Shown here: piece after piece, positions 1 to 9,131 of the stretch
Layout of the letters: every line of letters starts with the position of its first letter
Numbering within the stretch: position 1 is the stretch's first letter
Source: Moraxella osloensis
GTDB lineage: Bacteria; Pseudomonadota; Gammaproteobacteria; Pseudomonadales; Moraxellaceae
DNA: 64,000 bases
Direction: 5' to 3'
NCBI RefSeq assembly: GCF_001553955.1
Contig: NZ_CP014234.1
Span: 1 to 64,000 of the forward strand
Position numbers and translations under genes: made by a program
Notes under the pieces: generated by a model
What the model saw: only the letters and a program-made list of their open reading frames with translations
Told to the model about the DNA's origin: nothing
The model's database searches: none

Positions 1-16
1 CCCAAAGCGTAAACGG

Positions 17-47
17 TAAGCAGTAAGCACTAAGCACTAAGCAGTAA
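17..47. repeat. Heptameric tandem repeat (TAAGCAS)
   Basis: Four head-to-tail copies of TAAGCAG or TAAGCAC, followed by a terminal TAA. They lie just before a terminator hairpin in the spacer at the left edge of the window. No function is visible. Confidence 0.6.
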
Positions 48-52
48 TATAG

Positions 53-75
53 ACCCACTTCGGTGGGTTTTATAT
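53..75 (+). terminator. Intrinsic terminator of a gene left of the window
   Basis: The arms ACCCAC and GTGGGT enclose a TTCG loop and are followed by a T-rich tract. This would end a forward transcript from a gene lying before the window. Confidence 0.7.
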
Positions 76-219
76 TTTATGGCGACAAATTGTTAAGCGC
101 TCAAATTTTACACGAGCTTACAACTGCTTTAAGCTTTCTAGGTTTGAATATGTCATACTAACGATGCACTATCGCTATCGTTTTAAAATAATAATACCGT
201 AAATAATAAGGATAACACC

Positions 220-462
220 ATGATTGAACTAAGTAATAACTATGTCGCCCTAAATTTGGCAAAATTCATCTATGAAGAAGAAGCCAAACTCACGCCAAAT
301 AAACACCAAGAAGAAAGTGATATCAAAGAATATATTTTTGAATTATATGAAGAGTGCGTTGCTGTCGTTGAAGAAAACGACTCAGCGGATTATGAATATG
401 AAGACTTTGACTTTGATGAGGATGAATCGTTAGCAGATGACGATGACGATATGCTTCGCTAA
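220..462 (+). CDS. Small acidic protein of unknown function
   Basis: An 80-residue protein that I do not recognise. It is strongly acidic: the last 30 residues are almost all D and E, ending in a run of aspartates before MLR. It has no signal peptide, membrane segment or cysteine motif, so a soluble cytoplasmic location is likely. The ATG has a good ribosome-binding site (AAGGA at 208-212, 7 nt upstream), and a strong two-way terminator follows, so it looks like a real monocistronic gene. The C-terminal acidic tail could bind cations or basic proteins, but that is a guess. Confidence 0.65.
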   Translation: MIELSNNYVALNLAKFIYEEEAKLTPNKHQEESDIKEYIFELYEECVAVVEENDSADYEYEDFDFDEDESLADDDDDMLR

Positions 463-475
463 CATGTTAATCCAT

Positions 476-507
476 AAAAAAATCGGCTACTAGCGCCGAT
501 TTTTTTA
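476..507. terminator. Bidirectional terminator
   Basis: The arms AATCGGC and GCCGATT are flanked by an A-run on the left and a T-run on the right. The hairpin can therefore end both the small acidic gene and the convergent acyl-CoA dehydrogenase gene. Confidence 0.85.
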
Positions 508-521
508 TGTTTAAGTATATA

Positions 522-2306
522 TTAAGCAATGGTTGCCGCAAAATAATCGCGGTCAAACGCTGTGATGGGTTGGCTCGTTGCTTTTACCATCGCAATATGC
601 GCATCTAAGCGTGGCAACATACGACCGACATAGTAGTCTGCTAATTTTGCTTTATTGGTATAGAAGTCGCCTTCTTTGCCATTTGCCGCTTCAACCATCA
701 AGCCAAACATATAAGCAAAGCTGACATAACCAAAGGCTTGTAAGTAATCAACCGCACAGCCATTGATTTCGTCTTTGTTGACCGCTGCCGCTGCTACCAC
801 TGCTTTGGTTAAGTCTTCAAGTTTATCCGCTGATGTTAAAATCGCTTGTTTGATGGCATGGTCTGCGTTCATGTTATTGGCAAAATCACGCATTTCTTGC
901 ACATACGTTGTCACAAACGCACCACCGTTTTTCACCACTTTACGACCCAACAAGTCAAGTGATTGGATACCATTGGTCCCTTCATAAATTTGCGAGATAC
1001 GGGTGTCACGTACGATTTGTTCCATACCCCATTCACGGATATAGCCATGACCACCAAAGCATTGCTGTGCATCAATTGACGCTTCAAGACCACGGTCGGT
1101 TAAGAACGCTTTAGCAACGGGCGTCAAAAGAGCGACGCGGTCATCAGCAGCTTTTCTTGCAGCATCATCATCGGTATATTTGTTGGTATCAAGTTCTTTG
1201 GCGACATACATCGCAAAGCAGCGTGAGGCCTCACTGATGGTTTTAGCATTTAACAGCATACGGCGAACGTCGGCATGAAATACGATTGGGTCAGCGGCTT
1301 TGTTTGGCTCTTGGATGCCGCTATCGGCGCGACCTTGGATACGGTCAAGGGTATAAGCTGTGGCGTTTTGATACGCTAACTCAGCGCCACCGATACCTTG
1401 TAATCCCATTGTCAAACGCTCATAGTTCATCATGATAAACATGGACGCAAGACCGGTATTTTCTGCGCCTACCATAAAACCTTTGGCACCATCAAAGTTC
1501 ATGACGCAAGTCGCTGACGCCTTGATACCCATTTTGTGCTCGATAGAGCCACAGCTTACCGCGTTACGCTCGCCCAATGAGCCATCCGCATTCACATGGA
1601 ATTTGGGTACGATAAACAATGAAATCCCTTTTGAGCCTGCTGGGGCATCGGGGGTTTTTGCCAATACCAAATGGATGATGTTGTCCGCTAAGTCATGTTC
1701 ACCTGCGGTGATAAAAATTTTGGTACCTGTGATACTGTAGCTACCGTCTTCGTTTGGCACGGCTTTGGTTTTGATGATACCCAAATCCGTACCTGCGTGC
1801 GGTTCGGTCAAACACATTGTACCTGTCCACTCACCTGAGTAGATTTTTTCTAAGTAGGTTTGTTTTTGTTCTTCAGAGCCTGCGTTATAGATACACATAC
1901 ACGCGCCGCCAGATAGGTTTGGATAAAGTGCGAATGATTGGTTGGCGGTAAATACCATCTCTTCAGCGAGCATAGTCACCATTTTTGGCATGCCTTGACC
2001 ACCATGATTTGGATCGCCGCCCAAACCAATCCAGCCGCCTTGTGCGTATTCGTCAAATGCTGCTTTAAAACCAGTTGGGGTTTTTACTTTGCCTTCACCC
2101 AGATATTGTGCCCCTTCTTCATCGCCCGAGCGGTTGATGGGCAGTAACGTGTTTTTAGCAAATTTTGACATTTCTTCTAAAATCATATTGACCGTGTCAC
2201 TGTCAACATGCGCTAACTGTTCATTTTTTTGCCAAAAATCGGCTGCATTGAATACATCATTTAAGATGAATTTCATGTCTTGAATTGGCGCATTATAAAT
2301 GGGCAT
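522..2306 (-). CDS. Acyl-CoA dehydrogenase (first of a tandem pair)
   Basis: A 594-residue FAD enzyme that oxidises an acyl-CoA to the trans-2-enoyl-CoA, the first step of beta-oxidation. It has the long architecture with an extra C-terminal domain, as in the DmdC-like/FadE-like families of about 590-600 residues. FAD-binding motifs are visible (CLTEPHAGTDLG near 165-176, GGHGYIREWGMEQ near 418-430). The catalytic glutamate is in QIYEGTNGIQ, about residue 442. The ATG is preceded by AAAGGAAA. It lies 157 bp downstream of a closely similar paralogue on the same strand. The substrate cannot be read from sequence; medium or long acyl chains are likely, and a methylthio-propionyl-CoA role is possible. 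Confidence 0.93.
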   Translation of the reverse strand: MPIYNAPIQDMKFILNDVFNAADFWQKNEQLAHVDSDTVNMILEEMSKFAKNTLLPINRSGDEEGAQYLGEGKVKTPTGFKAAFDEYAQGGWIGLGGDPNHGGQGMPKMVTMLAEEMVFTANQSFALYPNLSGGACMCIYNAGSEEQKQTYLEKIYSGEWTGTMCLTEPHAGTDLGIIKTKAVPNEDGSYSITGTKIFITAGEHDLADNIIHLVLAKTPDAPAGSKGISLFIVPKFHVNADGSLGERNAVSCGSIEHKMGIKASATCVMNFDGAKGFMVGAENTGLASMFIMMNYERLTMGLQGIGGAELAYQNATAYTLDRIQGRADSGIQEPNKAADPIVFHADVRRMLLNAKTISEASRCFAMYVAKELDTNKYTDDDAARKAADDRVALLTPVAKAFLTDRGLEASIDAQQCFGGHGYIREWGMEQIVRDTRISQIYEGTNGIQSLDLLGRKVVKNGGAFVTTYVQEMRDFANNMNADHAIKQAILTSADKLEDLTKAVVAAAAVNKDEINGCAVDYLQAFGYVSFAYMFGLMVEAANGKEGDFYTNKAKLADYYVGRMLPRLDAHIAMVKATSQPITAFDRDYFAATIA

Positions 2307-2350
2307 ATTATTTCCTTTTATGGGTTAGCTCGTCATTCGAAATGAGACAA

Positions 2351-2380
2351 ATCCTTAGGCAGCTTTTGCTACCTAAGGAT
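2351..2380. terminator. Hairpin between the two acyl-CoA dehydrogenase genes
   Basis: The perfect 9-bp arms ATCCTTAGG and CCTAAGGAT enclose a partly paired loop. On the minus strand only a weak T-rich stretch follows, so it may end the upstream gene only partly or act as a 3' stabilising stem between the two genes. Confidence 0.5.
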
Positions 2381-2463
2381 TGAATAAAAAATTACACTAT
2401 CAATGATTCTATCATAATTTTATTACTACACTAGATAGCTTAACTAGATAGCTTAGTAAAAAA

Positions 2464-4257
2464 TTAGAATTGGAATTCGTCAACTTCCATGCTCATGTAT
2501 GGCTCAAGCCCTGTATCAATACGTTTGACGTAAGTTAAGGTGCGAGGCAATAGTTTTGCAAAGTAGAACTGAGCGGTTTTGATTTTCGCTTGATAGAATT
2601 TGGTCTCAGTGGTGTCACCTTGGAGCGCTTGTTGAGCGACTAACGCCATACGCGCCCATAGGTAAGCTAGGGTGATATAGCCACTATAGTACATGTAGTC
2701 AACCGCCGCTGCACCCACTGCATCGGGGTTTTCAGTGGCTTGCATACCAATGCGAGCGGTCAAATCGCCCCATTCTTTATTCAGACGTGCCAGTGGACGA
2801 ATGAATTCACCCATCGCATCGTTGTCTTTGTTTTCTTCACAGAATTGATAAATCACTTTGCTAAAGTTAGCTAGCATTTTACCTTGTGAACCCAATACTT
2901 TACGACCTAACAAGTCAAGTGATTGGATTTCAGTGGTACCTTCGTATAGACAAGCAATACGCGTATCACGTACGTTTTGTTCCATGCCCCATTCACGGAT
3001 ATAGCCGTGACCACCATATACTTGCACACCGTGATTGGCTGCTTCATAACCTGTTTCAGTTAAGAAGGCTTTGGCAATTGGGGTTAAAAAAGACAACATT
3101 TGGTCAGCGTAAGCTTGTGTTTCGCCTTCACCTTTTGTTACCACATCAGAGAATTGTGATAGATAGTAGACGAGGGCACGGCCACCTTCTGCAAACGCTT
3201 TACAAGTTAATACCATGTTGCGCACTGCTGGATGGACGATGATTGGGTCAGCGGCTTGTTCTGGCGCTTTTGCACCGCTTAATGCGCGCATCGCAAGACG
3301 TTCTTTGGCGTAGCTTAAACCACCTTGGAAAGCCAATTCCGCCGCAGTTAGACCTTGAATCGCAGTACCAATACGGGCAGTGTTCATAAAGGTAAACATA
3401 CAGTTTAGACCTTTGTTTTCAGGTCCAATCAAGTAACCTTTGGCTTTATCAAAGTTTAGTACCGCAGTTGCAGAGGCTTTGATACCCATTTTGTGTTCAA
3501 TCGAACCACAGGTAACGGTGTTACGCTCACCGATAGAGCCATCTTCGTTGACATTGAATTTTGGTACGATGAACAATGAGATACCTTTGGTACCTGCTGG
3601 TGCACCCGGTAAACGCGCTAGTACGATATGGACAATGTTGTCTGCCATGTCGTGTTCGCCCGCTGAGATAAAGATTTTTTGACCGGTGATAGCGTATGAA
3701 CCGTCTTCATTGGGTTCAGCTTTGCTGCGGATAATACCTAAATCAGAACCTGCATGTGCTTCGGTCAGACACATGGTACCTGTCCACTCACCGCTGACAA
3801 GTTTCAACAAATATTTTTGTTTTTGTTCATCGGTACCGTGGTGTTCTAGCGTACGGATAGCACCTTCAGATAGACCTGGGTACATTGAGAAAGACCAGTT
3901 AGCCGTACCTACCATTTCATTGACCGCTGAACCCAATGACAATGGCATGCCTTGACCGCCAAATTCTTCATCGGCACATAAAGAAGGAAAGCCTAATTCA
4001 CAGTATTGCTTATAGGCTTCTTTAAAGCCTTTTGGCGTATATACATTACCATTTTCAAAACGACAGCCTTCTTCATCGCCTGAACGGTTGAGAGGTGACA
4101 ATTCTGCTTCAGAGAAGCTTGCACCTGCTTCTATGAAACTATCAATCGTTTCTTTATCCGTATGGGCATAGCTAGGAATGGTTTTGTAGTGATCTTCAAA
4201 TTTTAATAATTCATGCATGACAAATTTCATATCACGAAGCGGTGCTTTATATTGCAT
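2464..4257 (-). CDS. Acyl-CoA dehydrogenase (second of a tandem pair)
   Basis: A 597-residue paralogue of the next gene downstream, with the same FAD flavoprotein architecture and extra C-terminal domain. The catalytic glutamate is in CLYEGTTEIQ at about residue 439, and the FAD motif TMCLTEAHAGSDLG lies near 161-174. The start is supported by AAGGA about 8 nt upstream. The two genes probably arose by tandem duplication and may differ in chain-length preference. An intergenic hairpin of 9-bp arms suggests they are not expressed at a fixed ratio. Confidence 0.93.
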   Translation of the reverse strand: MQYKAPLRDMKFVMHELLKFEDHYKTIPSYAHTDKETIDSFIEAGASFSEAELSPLNRSGDEEGCRFENGNVYTPKGFKEAYKQYCELGFPSLCADEEFGGQGMPLSLGSAVNEMVGTANWSFSMYPGLSEGAIRTLEHHGTDEQKQKYLLKLVSGEWTGTMCLTEAHAGSDLGIIRSKAEPNEDGSYAITGQKIFISAGEHDMADNIVHIVLARLPGAPAGTKGISLFIVPKFNVNEDGSIGERNTVTCGSIEHKMGIKASATAVLNFDKAKGYLIGPENKGLNCMFTFMNTARIGTAIQGLTAAELAFQGGLSYAKERLAMRALSGAKAPEQAADPIIVHPAVRNMVLTCKAFAEGGRALVYYLSQFSDVVTKGEGETQAYADQMLSFLTPIAKAFLTETGYEAANHGVQVYGGHGYIREWGMEQNVRDTRIACLYEGTTEIQSLDLLGRKVLGSQGKMLANFSKVIYQFCEENKDNDAMGEFIRPLARLNKEWGDLTARIGMQATENPDAVGAAAVDYMYYSGYITLAYLWARMALVAQQALQGDTTETKFYQAKIKTAQFYFAKLLPRTLTYVKRIDTGLEPYMSMEVDEFQF

Positions 4258-4291
4258 ACGATATCCTTGATTAGTGTTTTAAAAAGACAAA

Positions 4292-4316
4292 AAAACCTAC
4301 CCTATTATTAAGGGTT
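4292..4316 (-). terminator. Possible terminator of the EAL gene
   Basis: Read on the minus strand, a short ACCCT/AGGGT hairpin is followed by AGG and a run of seven T. The stem is only 5 bp, so this is tentative. Confidence 0.45.
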
Positions 4317-4407
4317 TTATATTTCTAAGATAGGAAAATTTGGCAAAGGTGACAAGGTGCTAACATGACTATAGGGTCATAAAAAAATCTAATTGGTCAA
4401 ATTAAAA

Positions 4408-6252
4408 TTATAGCAAATAGTTTGGTTTATAGTTGGCTTTGAGCCATTTACTGGCATCTTTACTAGACATGGGTACACCAAAACCGAAGCCTTGAATTAA
4501 ATCACAACCCAGACTGCGCAAATATTCAATTTCTTCACGGTTTGAGACGCCCTCAGCCAATGCTTGCATGGATAACGAATGCGCCATATCAATCACTGAT
4601 TTGACTATCACTTGTTTTTTTCGGTCTTGTAAAATATTGGTGATAAACAAGCGGTCAATTTTGAGCACATCAATCGGATATTTAATCAAATATTGCATCG
4701 CGGCAAATCCGGTACCAAAGTCATCAATCGATATACTAAAACCATACTGGCGCAGTTTTGATAACATCGCTTGCGCTTTTACTTCATCTTGAATGTTGCA
4801 GACTTCTGTGATTTCAAAGCTAATCAATTGTGCAAGCCAACTATACTGCTGTATTGTCCCTTCAATAAACTCAATAAATTTGTCACTAATCAATTGGCGA
4901 GTATCAATATTGATACAGATGAGGCAGTTATAGCCCATCTCACGCCATGTCAAAATCTGCTCAATACAAGCTAAAACAATTTTTTCAAATAGCGGCTGCG
5001 ATGACTTATCGAGCACTTCACCCAAAAAATCCTTGGGGTAGAGCAGTCCAAGGGTGGGATGTTCCCAGCGCACCAGCGCTTCAAACATCGGCAAGTCGGG
5101 CTGTGCAAACTCTAATTTAGGCTGAAAGTAGGGCAAAATTTGCTGTTTTAATAACGCATTTTTAAAGGCACTGAGCAAATGAATGTCTTTAAAATTGCCT
5201 TTTTGCTGGTTGTCATCATACCAAACACAATCTTCATCATTGATGAGCCGCGCATGTTTTAACGCCGTGTCTGCTTGTAATAGCAATGTCTGAGCATCTT
5301 GGGTGTGAGTGGGGAAACTCGAGGCGCCAATCGACAACCTTAAATAAATTGATTGGTTGTCAATGCTAAAAGGTAAGTCAAATAACTGTTTGAGCGCTGC
5401 CACGTAGTGATGCGCGGCATCAAGGTGTTGTACCGAAATCATCGCCGCAAAACTATCACCACCAAACCGCGAAAAAGTGACTAAACTGGCACCCGAAATT
5501 TTTAAGGATTTTACCCGTTTGACAAACCCTTGAATCAGCGTATTGGTATTTTCAATGCCAAGGCTGATGTTAAAAGATTGCAATTTATCAATATTGATGC
5601 GTAGCAATACCCCTATACACTCGCGCTGGTTATCGGCTGCCTGGTAGTAGTCAATACAGCTTTTTAATTTGTGATAAAAAGTATCATAATTGGGCAGACC
5701 CGTTAATTCATCATAATTGTAGAGATGTAAGGTATGGCTAAGCTGCGCATCTTTTTTGGTTAAATTGGTAAGTAGCCCGACATACACCACCCGATTATCA
5801 TCGACTTCACACACGCAGATATCTAGCCAAACCGCCACTTCAGGTGAATTCTGATAACAAAGCACTAAATTGGTCGAAATTGATTGTCGATTATCCAGTT
5901 TGGTAATGATGGCGGCAATCGCTTGCTGTAAGTGGAGCGCATAGGTCTTATAGGGATAAAAATAAAACGGGCTACCTATCACCTGATCGCGTGGCAAGGC
6001 GGTAATGTTTAAAAATTGCTGATTGACACAGATAAAACGTAGCTGTTTATCAAGCATAAAAATGCCATCATGGATTTTTGAAAAAACCGAGGCAAACACT
6101 GCATTTTGATGTTCAAGCGAAATTTGTTTGTCAAAAAAATGGCTATCGACAATAAACCCATACTCACGTAAATCACCATGACATAACTTATTAGCACCCA
6201 CACAGCAATCACGAGGGTGTTTTGGCATGACTGATTTGTTATTCGGTGGCAT
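4408..6252 (-). CDS. PAS-GGDEF-EAL protein, probable c-di-GMP phosphodiesterase
   Basis: A 614-residue cytoplasmic signalling protein with an N-terminal PAS-like region (about 50-175), a GGDEF domain (about 178-340) and an EAL domain (about 365-605). The GGDEF signature is degenerate: it reads FGGDSF at 263-268, with serine replacing the catalytic glutamate, so cyclase activity is unlikely and the domain may act as a GTP sensor. The EAL site looks complete: EALVRW (391-396), E480 in SFEITE, DDFGTG (511-516), K531 in LKIDR, E567 in LAEGV and Q587. It should hydrolyse c-di-GMP to pGpG. There is no membrane segment. It starts 2 bp after the rsmE stop, with AGGA inside the rsmE 3' end, so the two genes are co-transcribed and perhaps translationally coupled. 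Confidence 0.9.
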   Translation of the reverse strand: MPPNNKSVMPKHPRDCCVGANKLCHGDLREYGFIVDSHFFDKQISLEHQNAVFASVFSKIHDGIFMLDKQLRFICVNQQFLNITALPRDQVIGSPFYFYPYKTYALHLQQAIAAIITKLDNRQSISTNLVLCYQNSPEVAVWLDICVCEVDDNRVVYVGLLTNLTKKDAQLSHTLHLYNYDELTGLPNYDTFYHKLKSCIDYYQAADNQRECIGVLLRINIDKLQSFNISLGIENTNTLIQGFVKRVKSLKISGASLVTFSRFGGDSFAAMISVQHLDAAHHYVAALKQLFDLPFSIDNQSIYLRLSIGASSFPTHTQDAQTLLLQADTALKHARLINDEDCVWYDDNQQKGNFKDIHLLSAFKNALLKQQILPYFQPKLEFAQPDLPMFEALVRWEHPTLGLLYPKDFLGEVLDKSSQPLFEKIVLACIEQILTWREMGYNCLICINIDTRQLISDKFIEFIEGTIQQYSWLAQLISFEITEVCNIQDEVKAQAMLSKLRQYGFSISIDDFGTGFAAMQYLIKYPIDVLKIDRLFITNILQDRKKQVIVKSVIDMAHSLSMQALAEGVSNREEIEYLRSLGCDLIQGFGFGVPMSSKDASKWLKANYKPNYLL

Positions 6253-6254
6253 GA

Positions 6255-7109
6255 TTATTCCTGTGCAACAGTCAAAGTTTGATGTAGCGTTAACAATGAA
6301 GACAATGCGACGACAGGGGCTGTCTCAGTTCGTAGCACACGCTCGCCAATTTGCCAAGGCATAAAACCGCGCTCGATAGCTTGCGTTATTTCTTGCGCTG
6401 AAAACCCACCTTCGGCGCCAATGAGTAACCAAAATTGGGCTAAAGAACACTGTCTAAACTGGTTTGTTATATGAGGTAGTGGGTTGGCATATGGGATATA
6501 TGGCGTGCTGGGTTCAATCTTATTACGTTCAATGTCATGACAAGGTGTCGCTACGCCACGGTCATTAGAAGGAACGGCTAAAATTAATTTGGTCACGTCG
6601 GCAGAAGTGGGCACGCCTGCTGGCTCATCAATCCAGTCGCTAAAAGCTTTTGGTGCCAGTAAGTTTGGCACAATATTAAGCCCACATTGCTCACAAGCCG
6701 ATACCGCAACTTGCTGCCAATGGGCGAGCTTTTTATCGGCTTGGTCGGCTTTTAGGCGTACTTCACCATGTTGGCTTGTGAGCAGTTGAATCGATGACAC
6801 CCCAAGCTCTGTGGCTTTTTGAATGGCATAATCCATGCGCTCGCCACGGCTCATAACCAAGGCAATGTTGACAATAAATGGCAAAGCTCGATTGATCGGA
6901 TTAAAATCGTTGATGGTAACGAGTGCTTGTTTTTTAGTGATATCCGTTAAAGTGACGGTATATTCACCACCTTGACCATCAAAAAACAACGCTTGCTCGT
7001 CGACACTTGCTCTTAACACTTTACACCAATGATGAAAAATATCTTCGGTCAAAGGCACAGTGCTGCCAACTTGTAGCAAATTTGGTTGGTTATAAAAAAA
7101 TCTACGCAT
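6255..7109 (-). CDS. rsmE: 16S rRNA (uracil1498-N3)-methyltransferase
   Basis: A SPOUT-fold methyltransferase that uses SAM to methylate U1498 of 16S rRNA in the assembled 30S subunit. Family motifs are clear: GERMDYAIQKATELGV near 89-104, ACEQCG near 138-143, LLIGAEGGFS near 228-237 and GERVLRTETAPVVAL near 255-269. At 284 residues it is about 40 longer than E. coli RsmE. The extra length is a polar, proline-rich segment at about 182-222 just before the SAM-binding knot, probably a surface loop. It is the first gene of a two-gene unit with the EAL protein. Confidence 0.93.
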   Translation of the reverse strand: MRRFFYNQPNLLQVGSTVPLTEDIFHHWCKVLRASVDEQALFFDGQGGEYTVTLTDITKKQALVTINDFNPINRALPFIVNIALVMSRGERMDYAIQKATELGVSSIQLLTSQHGEVRLKADQADKKLAHWQQVAVSACEQCGLNIVPNLLAPKAFSDWIDEPAGVPTSADVTKLILAVPSNDRGVATPCHDIERNKIEPSTPYIPYANPLPHITNQFRQCSLAQFWLLIGAEGGFSAQEITQAIERGFMPWQIGERVLRTETAPVVALSSLLTLHQTLTVAQE

Positions 7110-7385
7110 AAATCATCTAAGTAAGTTTCACAATTGAGTTAAGTTAAGTTGGTTAAAATGCCTACAAAAGTTAAATATTTTTTTGACGATAATCTCATGG
7201 ATTATACGTTAAATATGAGCCATGTAGGCATAAGCTGTGAATTCTAATACAATTTTTTATAATACTGTAAGAATTGAACGTTTGTAACAAATCCTAGCTT
7301 TTAAGGATGGATGATAATAACCAACATTTATTTACATTTAATTGGTTAATTAGTCAGTAAATTTCATAAGGCGTTAGTAAAGGCG
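7110..7385. other. Spacer between bioA and rsmE with an inverted repeat
   Basis: No convincing gene. TGCCTACA (7159-7166) and TGTAGGCA (7223-7230) form an 8-bp inverted repeat around an inner CTCAT/ATGAG pair, so the region can fold into a nested stem upstream of rsmE. No T-run follows it. Confidence 0.4.
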
Positions 7386-8753
7386 TTAAGGCAAATCGAT
7401 GGCCTGAGACGAGCCTTGGGGTATTTGAGGGATATCGTCATAAAGCTTTTGCAAACAACGATTTAATACGCCAAAGATGTGCCCAAGCTCTGCTGGGGTG
7501 GTGCAATAAGGCGGAATAAGATAAACATGGTTGCCAATCGGGCGAATCATCACGCCTTGATCAAGGCATAACTGGGCAAAAGCTTTGCCCAAATTTTGAG
7601 AGAAATCCAAGGTGAAAGCTGCAATCATGCCGGTTTGACGTACAAACTTTATGGGTAAATTGGCATCAGCTAATTGCTGTAAGCCATGCGCCATCGCTTG
7701 GATAAGGGATTGGTTGTGTAGCAAGACATTATCGCGTTCAAACAGTTCAAGCGATGCCAAAGCCGCGCTACAAGCCAATGGGTTGCCAGTAAAACTATGC
7801 GAATGTAAAAAGCCTTTTTCCACTTTGTCATCATAAAATGCTTGATAAACATCATCGGTTGTCATGACACAAGACATCGGCAGATAGCCTGCCGTTAGAC
7901 CTTTTGACAGACAGATAAAGTCAGGGCAATAATCGTCTTGTTTATCCGCATCTGCCAAGGCTAGCATTTGTTCTACCGCAAACATAGTACCTGTACGACC
8001 AAAACCCACGGCAATCTCATCATATATCACATGGATGTGATAATGGTGCGCAAGTTTGGCAATGCCAAGCAAATAATTAGCAGAATACATCGCCATGCCA
8101 GCCGCCCCTTGTACCAAAGGTTCAAGGATAATGGCGCAGATATCGCGAGATTTTTCTGCCAAGATGCGTTCCAGTGCATCCAAGCTTTTTTGCTCATGCA
8201 GCTGCGCTGGGATGTCGTCAGGGCTGAAAATATGCGCGGGGGAAGGGATACGAATTTGACTGACAATCAAATCTTTGTATTGCTCACTAAACAGCGGGAT
8301 ATCTGTCACCGCAAGACTGCCAACGGTTTCACCGTGATAACCGTGTTCCAATGAGATAAATTTGGTTTTTTGGGTTTGCCCTGATTGCTGCCAGTACTGC
8401 AAACTCATCTTAAGCGCGACTTCCACCGCCCCTGAGCCACTGTCGGCAAAAAAAGCTTTGGTTAGTGATGTGGGCGTGATGGCAACCAATTTTTCTGCAA
8501 GCGTCAAAATCGGCGGGTGAGTGACACTAGCGATTAAAGTATGCTCAAGCGTATCAAGCTGTTGTTTTATTTTTGCGTTGATAAAGGGATGGCAATGTCC
8601 ATGTAAATTGACCCACCATGAGCTAATCATATCGTAATAGGCGTTACCGTCCTGATCATATAATTGATTGCCTTGAGCTTTGACGAGGTGGAGTGGGGGA
8701 TTGTTTTCAAGGGCTTGCATCTGTGTGCAAGGAAGCCATAACGCGTTATTCAT
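7386..8753 (-). CDS. bioA: Adenosylmethionine-8-amino-7-oxononanoate aminotransferase
   Basis: A PLP enzyme of biotin synthesis that transfers an amino group from SAM to KAPA, giving DAPA. BioA signatures include SSWWVNLHGHCHP, FADSGSGAVEVALKMSLQYW and DEIAVGFGRTG. The PLP lysine in CLSKGLTAGYLP is about residue 284 from the start chosen here. The open frame can be extended 15 codons to a TTG at 8798, but the ATG at 8753 has a weak GAG ribosome site and places the start where BioA proteins usually begin (about 455 residues). No other bio genes are in the window, so bioA is separated from any bioFCD cluster. The minus-strand terminator at 8797-8825 insulates it from upstream transcription. Confidence 0.9.
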   Translation of the reverse strand: MNNALWLPCTQMQALENNPPLHLVKAQGNQLYDQDGNAYYDMISSWWVNLHGHCHPFINAKIKQQLDTLEHTLIASVTHPPILTLAEKLVAITPTSLTKAFFADSGSGAVEVALKMSLQYWQQSGQTQKTKFISLEHGYHGETVGSLAVTDIPLFSEQYKDLIVSQIRIPSPAHIFSPDDIPAQLHEQKSLDALERILAEKSRDICAIILEPLVQGAAGMAMYSANYLLGIAKLAHHYHIHVIYDEIAVGFGRTGTMFAVEQMLALADADKQDDYCPDFICLSKGLTAGYLPMSCVMTTDDVYQAFYDDKVEKGFLHSHSFTGNPLACSAALASLELFERDNVLLHNQSLIQAMAHGLQQLADANLPIKFVRQTGMIAAFTLDFSQNLGKAFAQLCLDQGVMIRPIGNHVYLIPPYCTTPAELGHIFGVLNRCLQKLYDDIPQIPQGSSQAIDLP

Positions 8754-8796
8754 AAGGGTCTCAAAATTTTTTGTCACATTGTAGCACTTTTGACCC

Positions 8797-8825
8797 AAGA
8801 AAAAAGGCTTGAAATCGCAAGCCTT
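8797..8825 (-). terminator. Intrinsic terminator upstream of bioA
   Basis: The 8-bp arms AAGGCTTG and CAAGCCTT are followed, on the minus strand, by a run of six T. No intact minus-strand gene ends here. It may be the surviving end of the decayed fragment just upstream, or a backup for the hairpin at 9073. Confidence 0.75.
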
Positions 8826-8829
8826 CTAA

Positions 8830-8972
8830 TGCTATAAGCGATAATGATAATAATAGTAACGCTTAATAACTGAAATGCTTGACCAGTGGTTGAAGCAATC
8901 GTAATATCCATTGAGCTAGCACCATATTTTATCCCAACTTGGTTTAATACCGGCAACTTTTTTATCTTGACA
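8830..8972 (-). pseudogene. Possible decayed 3' end of a transporter gene
   Basis: In one minus-strand frame this reads KLPVLNQVGIKYGASSMD and then DITIASTTGQAFQLLSVT before a run of isoleucines. The pattern (LPVL, YG, the IASxxGQ motif, then a hydrophobic stretch) resembles, from memory, the last membrane segments of CitMHS-type citrate transporters. The frame opens into nonsense upstream, has no credible start and runs through a terminator stem downstream. I read it as a gene remnant; a chance open frame is the main alternative. Confidence 0.3.
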
Positions 8973-9072
8973 GGTCGATAGTATTTTAGAATGCTTGCGC
9001 GGGCAGGGTAGCAAGGGCGGGAAGTCAAGAATAAAACACAACCAACGGTTTGGTGAAGGTATCACCCCTATC

Positions 9073-9097
9073 GAAAAAGCCTTACAACGGCTTTTTC
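9073..9097 (-). terminator. Terminator of the GAF-domain regulator gene
   Basis: The perfect 9-bp arms GAAAAAGCC and GGCTTTTTC enclose a 7-nt loop. On the minus strand the descending arm carries the T-run. It lies just past the stop of the regulator gene. Confidence 0.75.
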
Positions 9098-9131
9098 AAC
9101 GAAAAATTCGTGATTAGGGGAAAATTGATGG

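Noticed and set aside
8967-8992. Forward promoter with TTGACA between bioA and the GAF regulator
   Set aside because: The -35 is perfect, but the nearest -10-like sequence is only 14 bp away and no forward gene follows.
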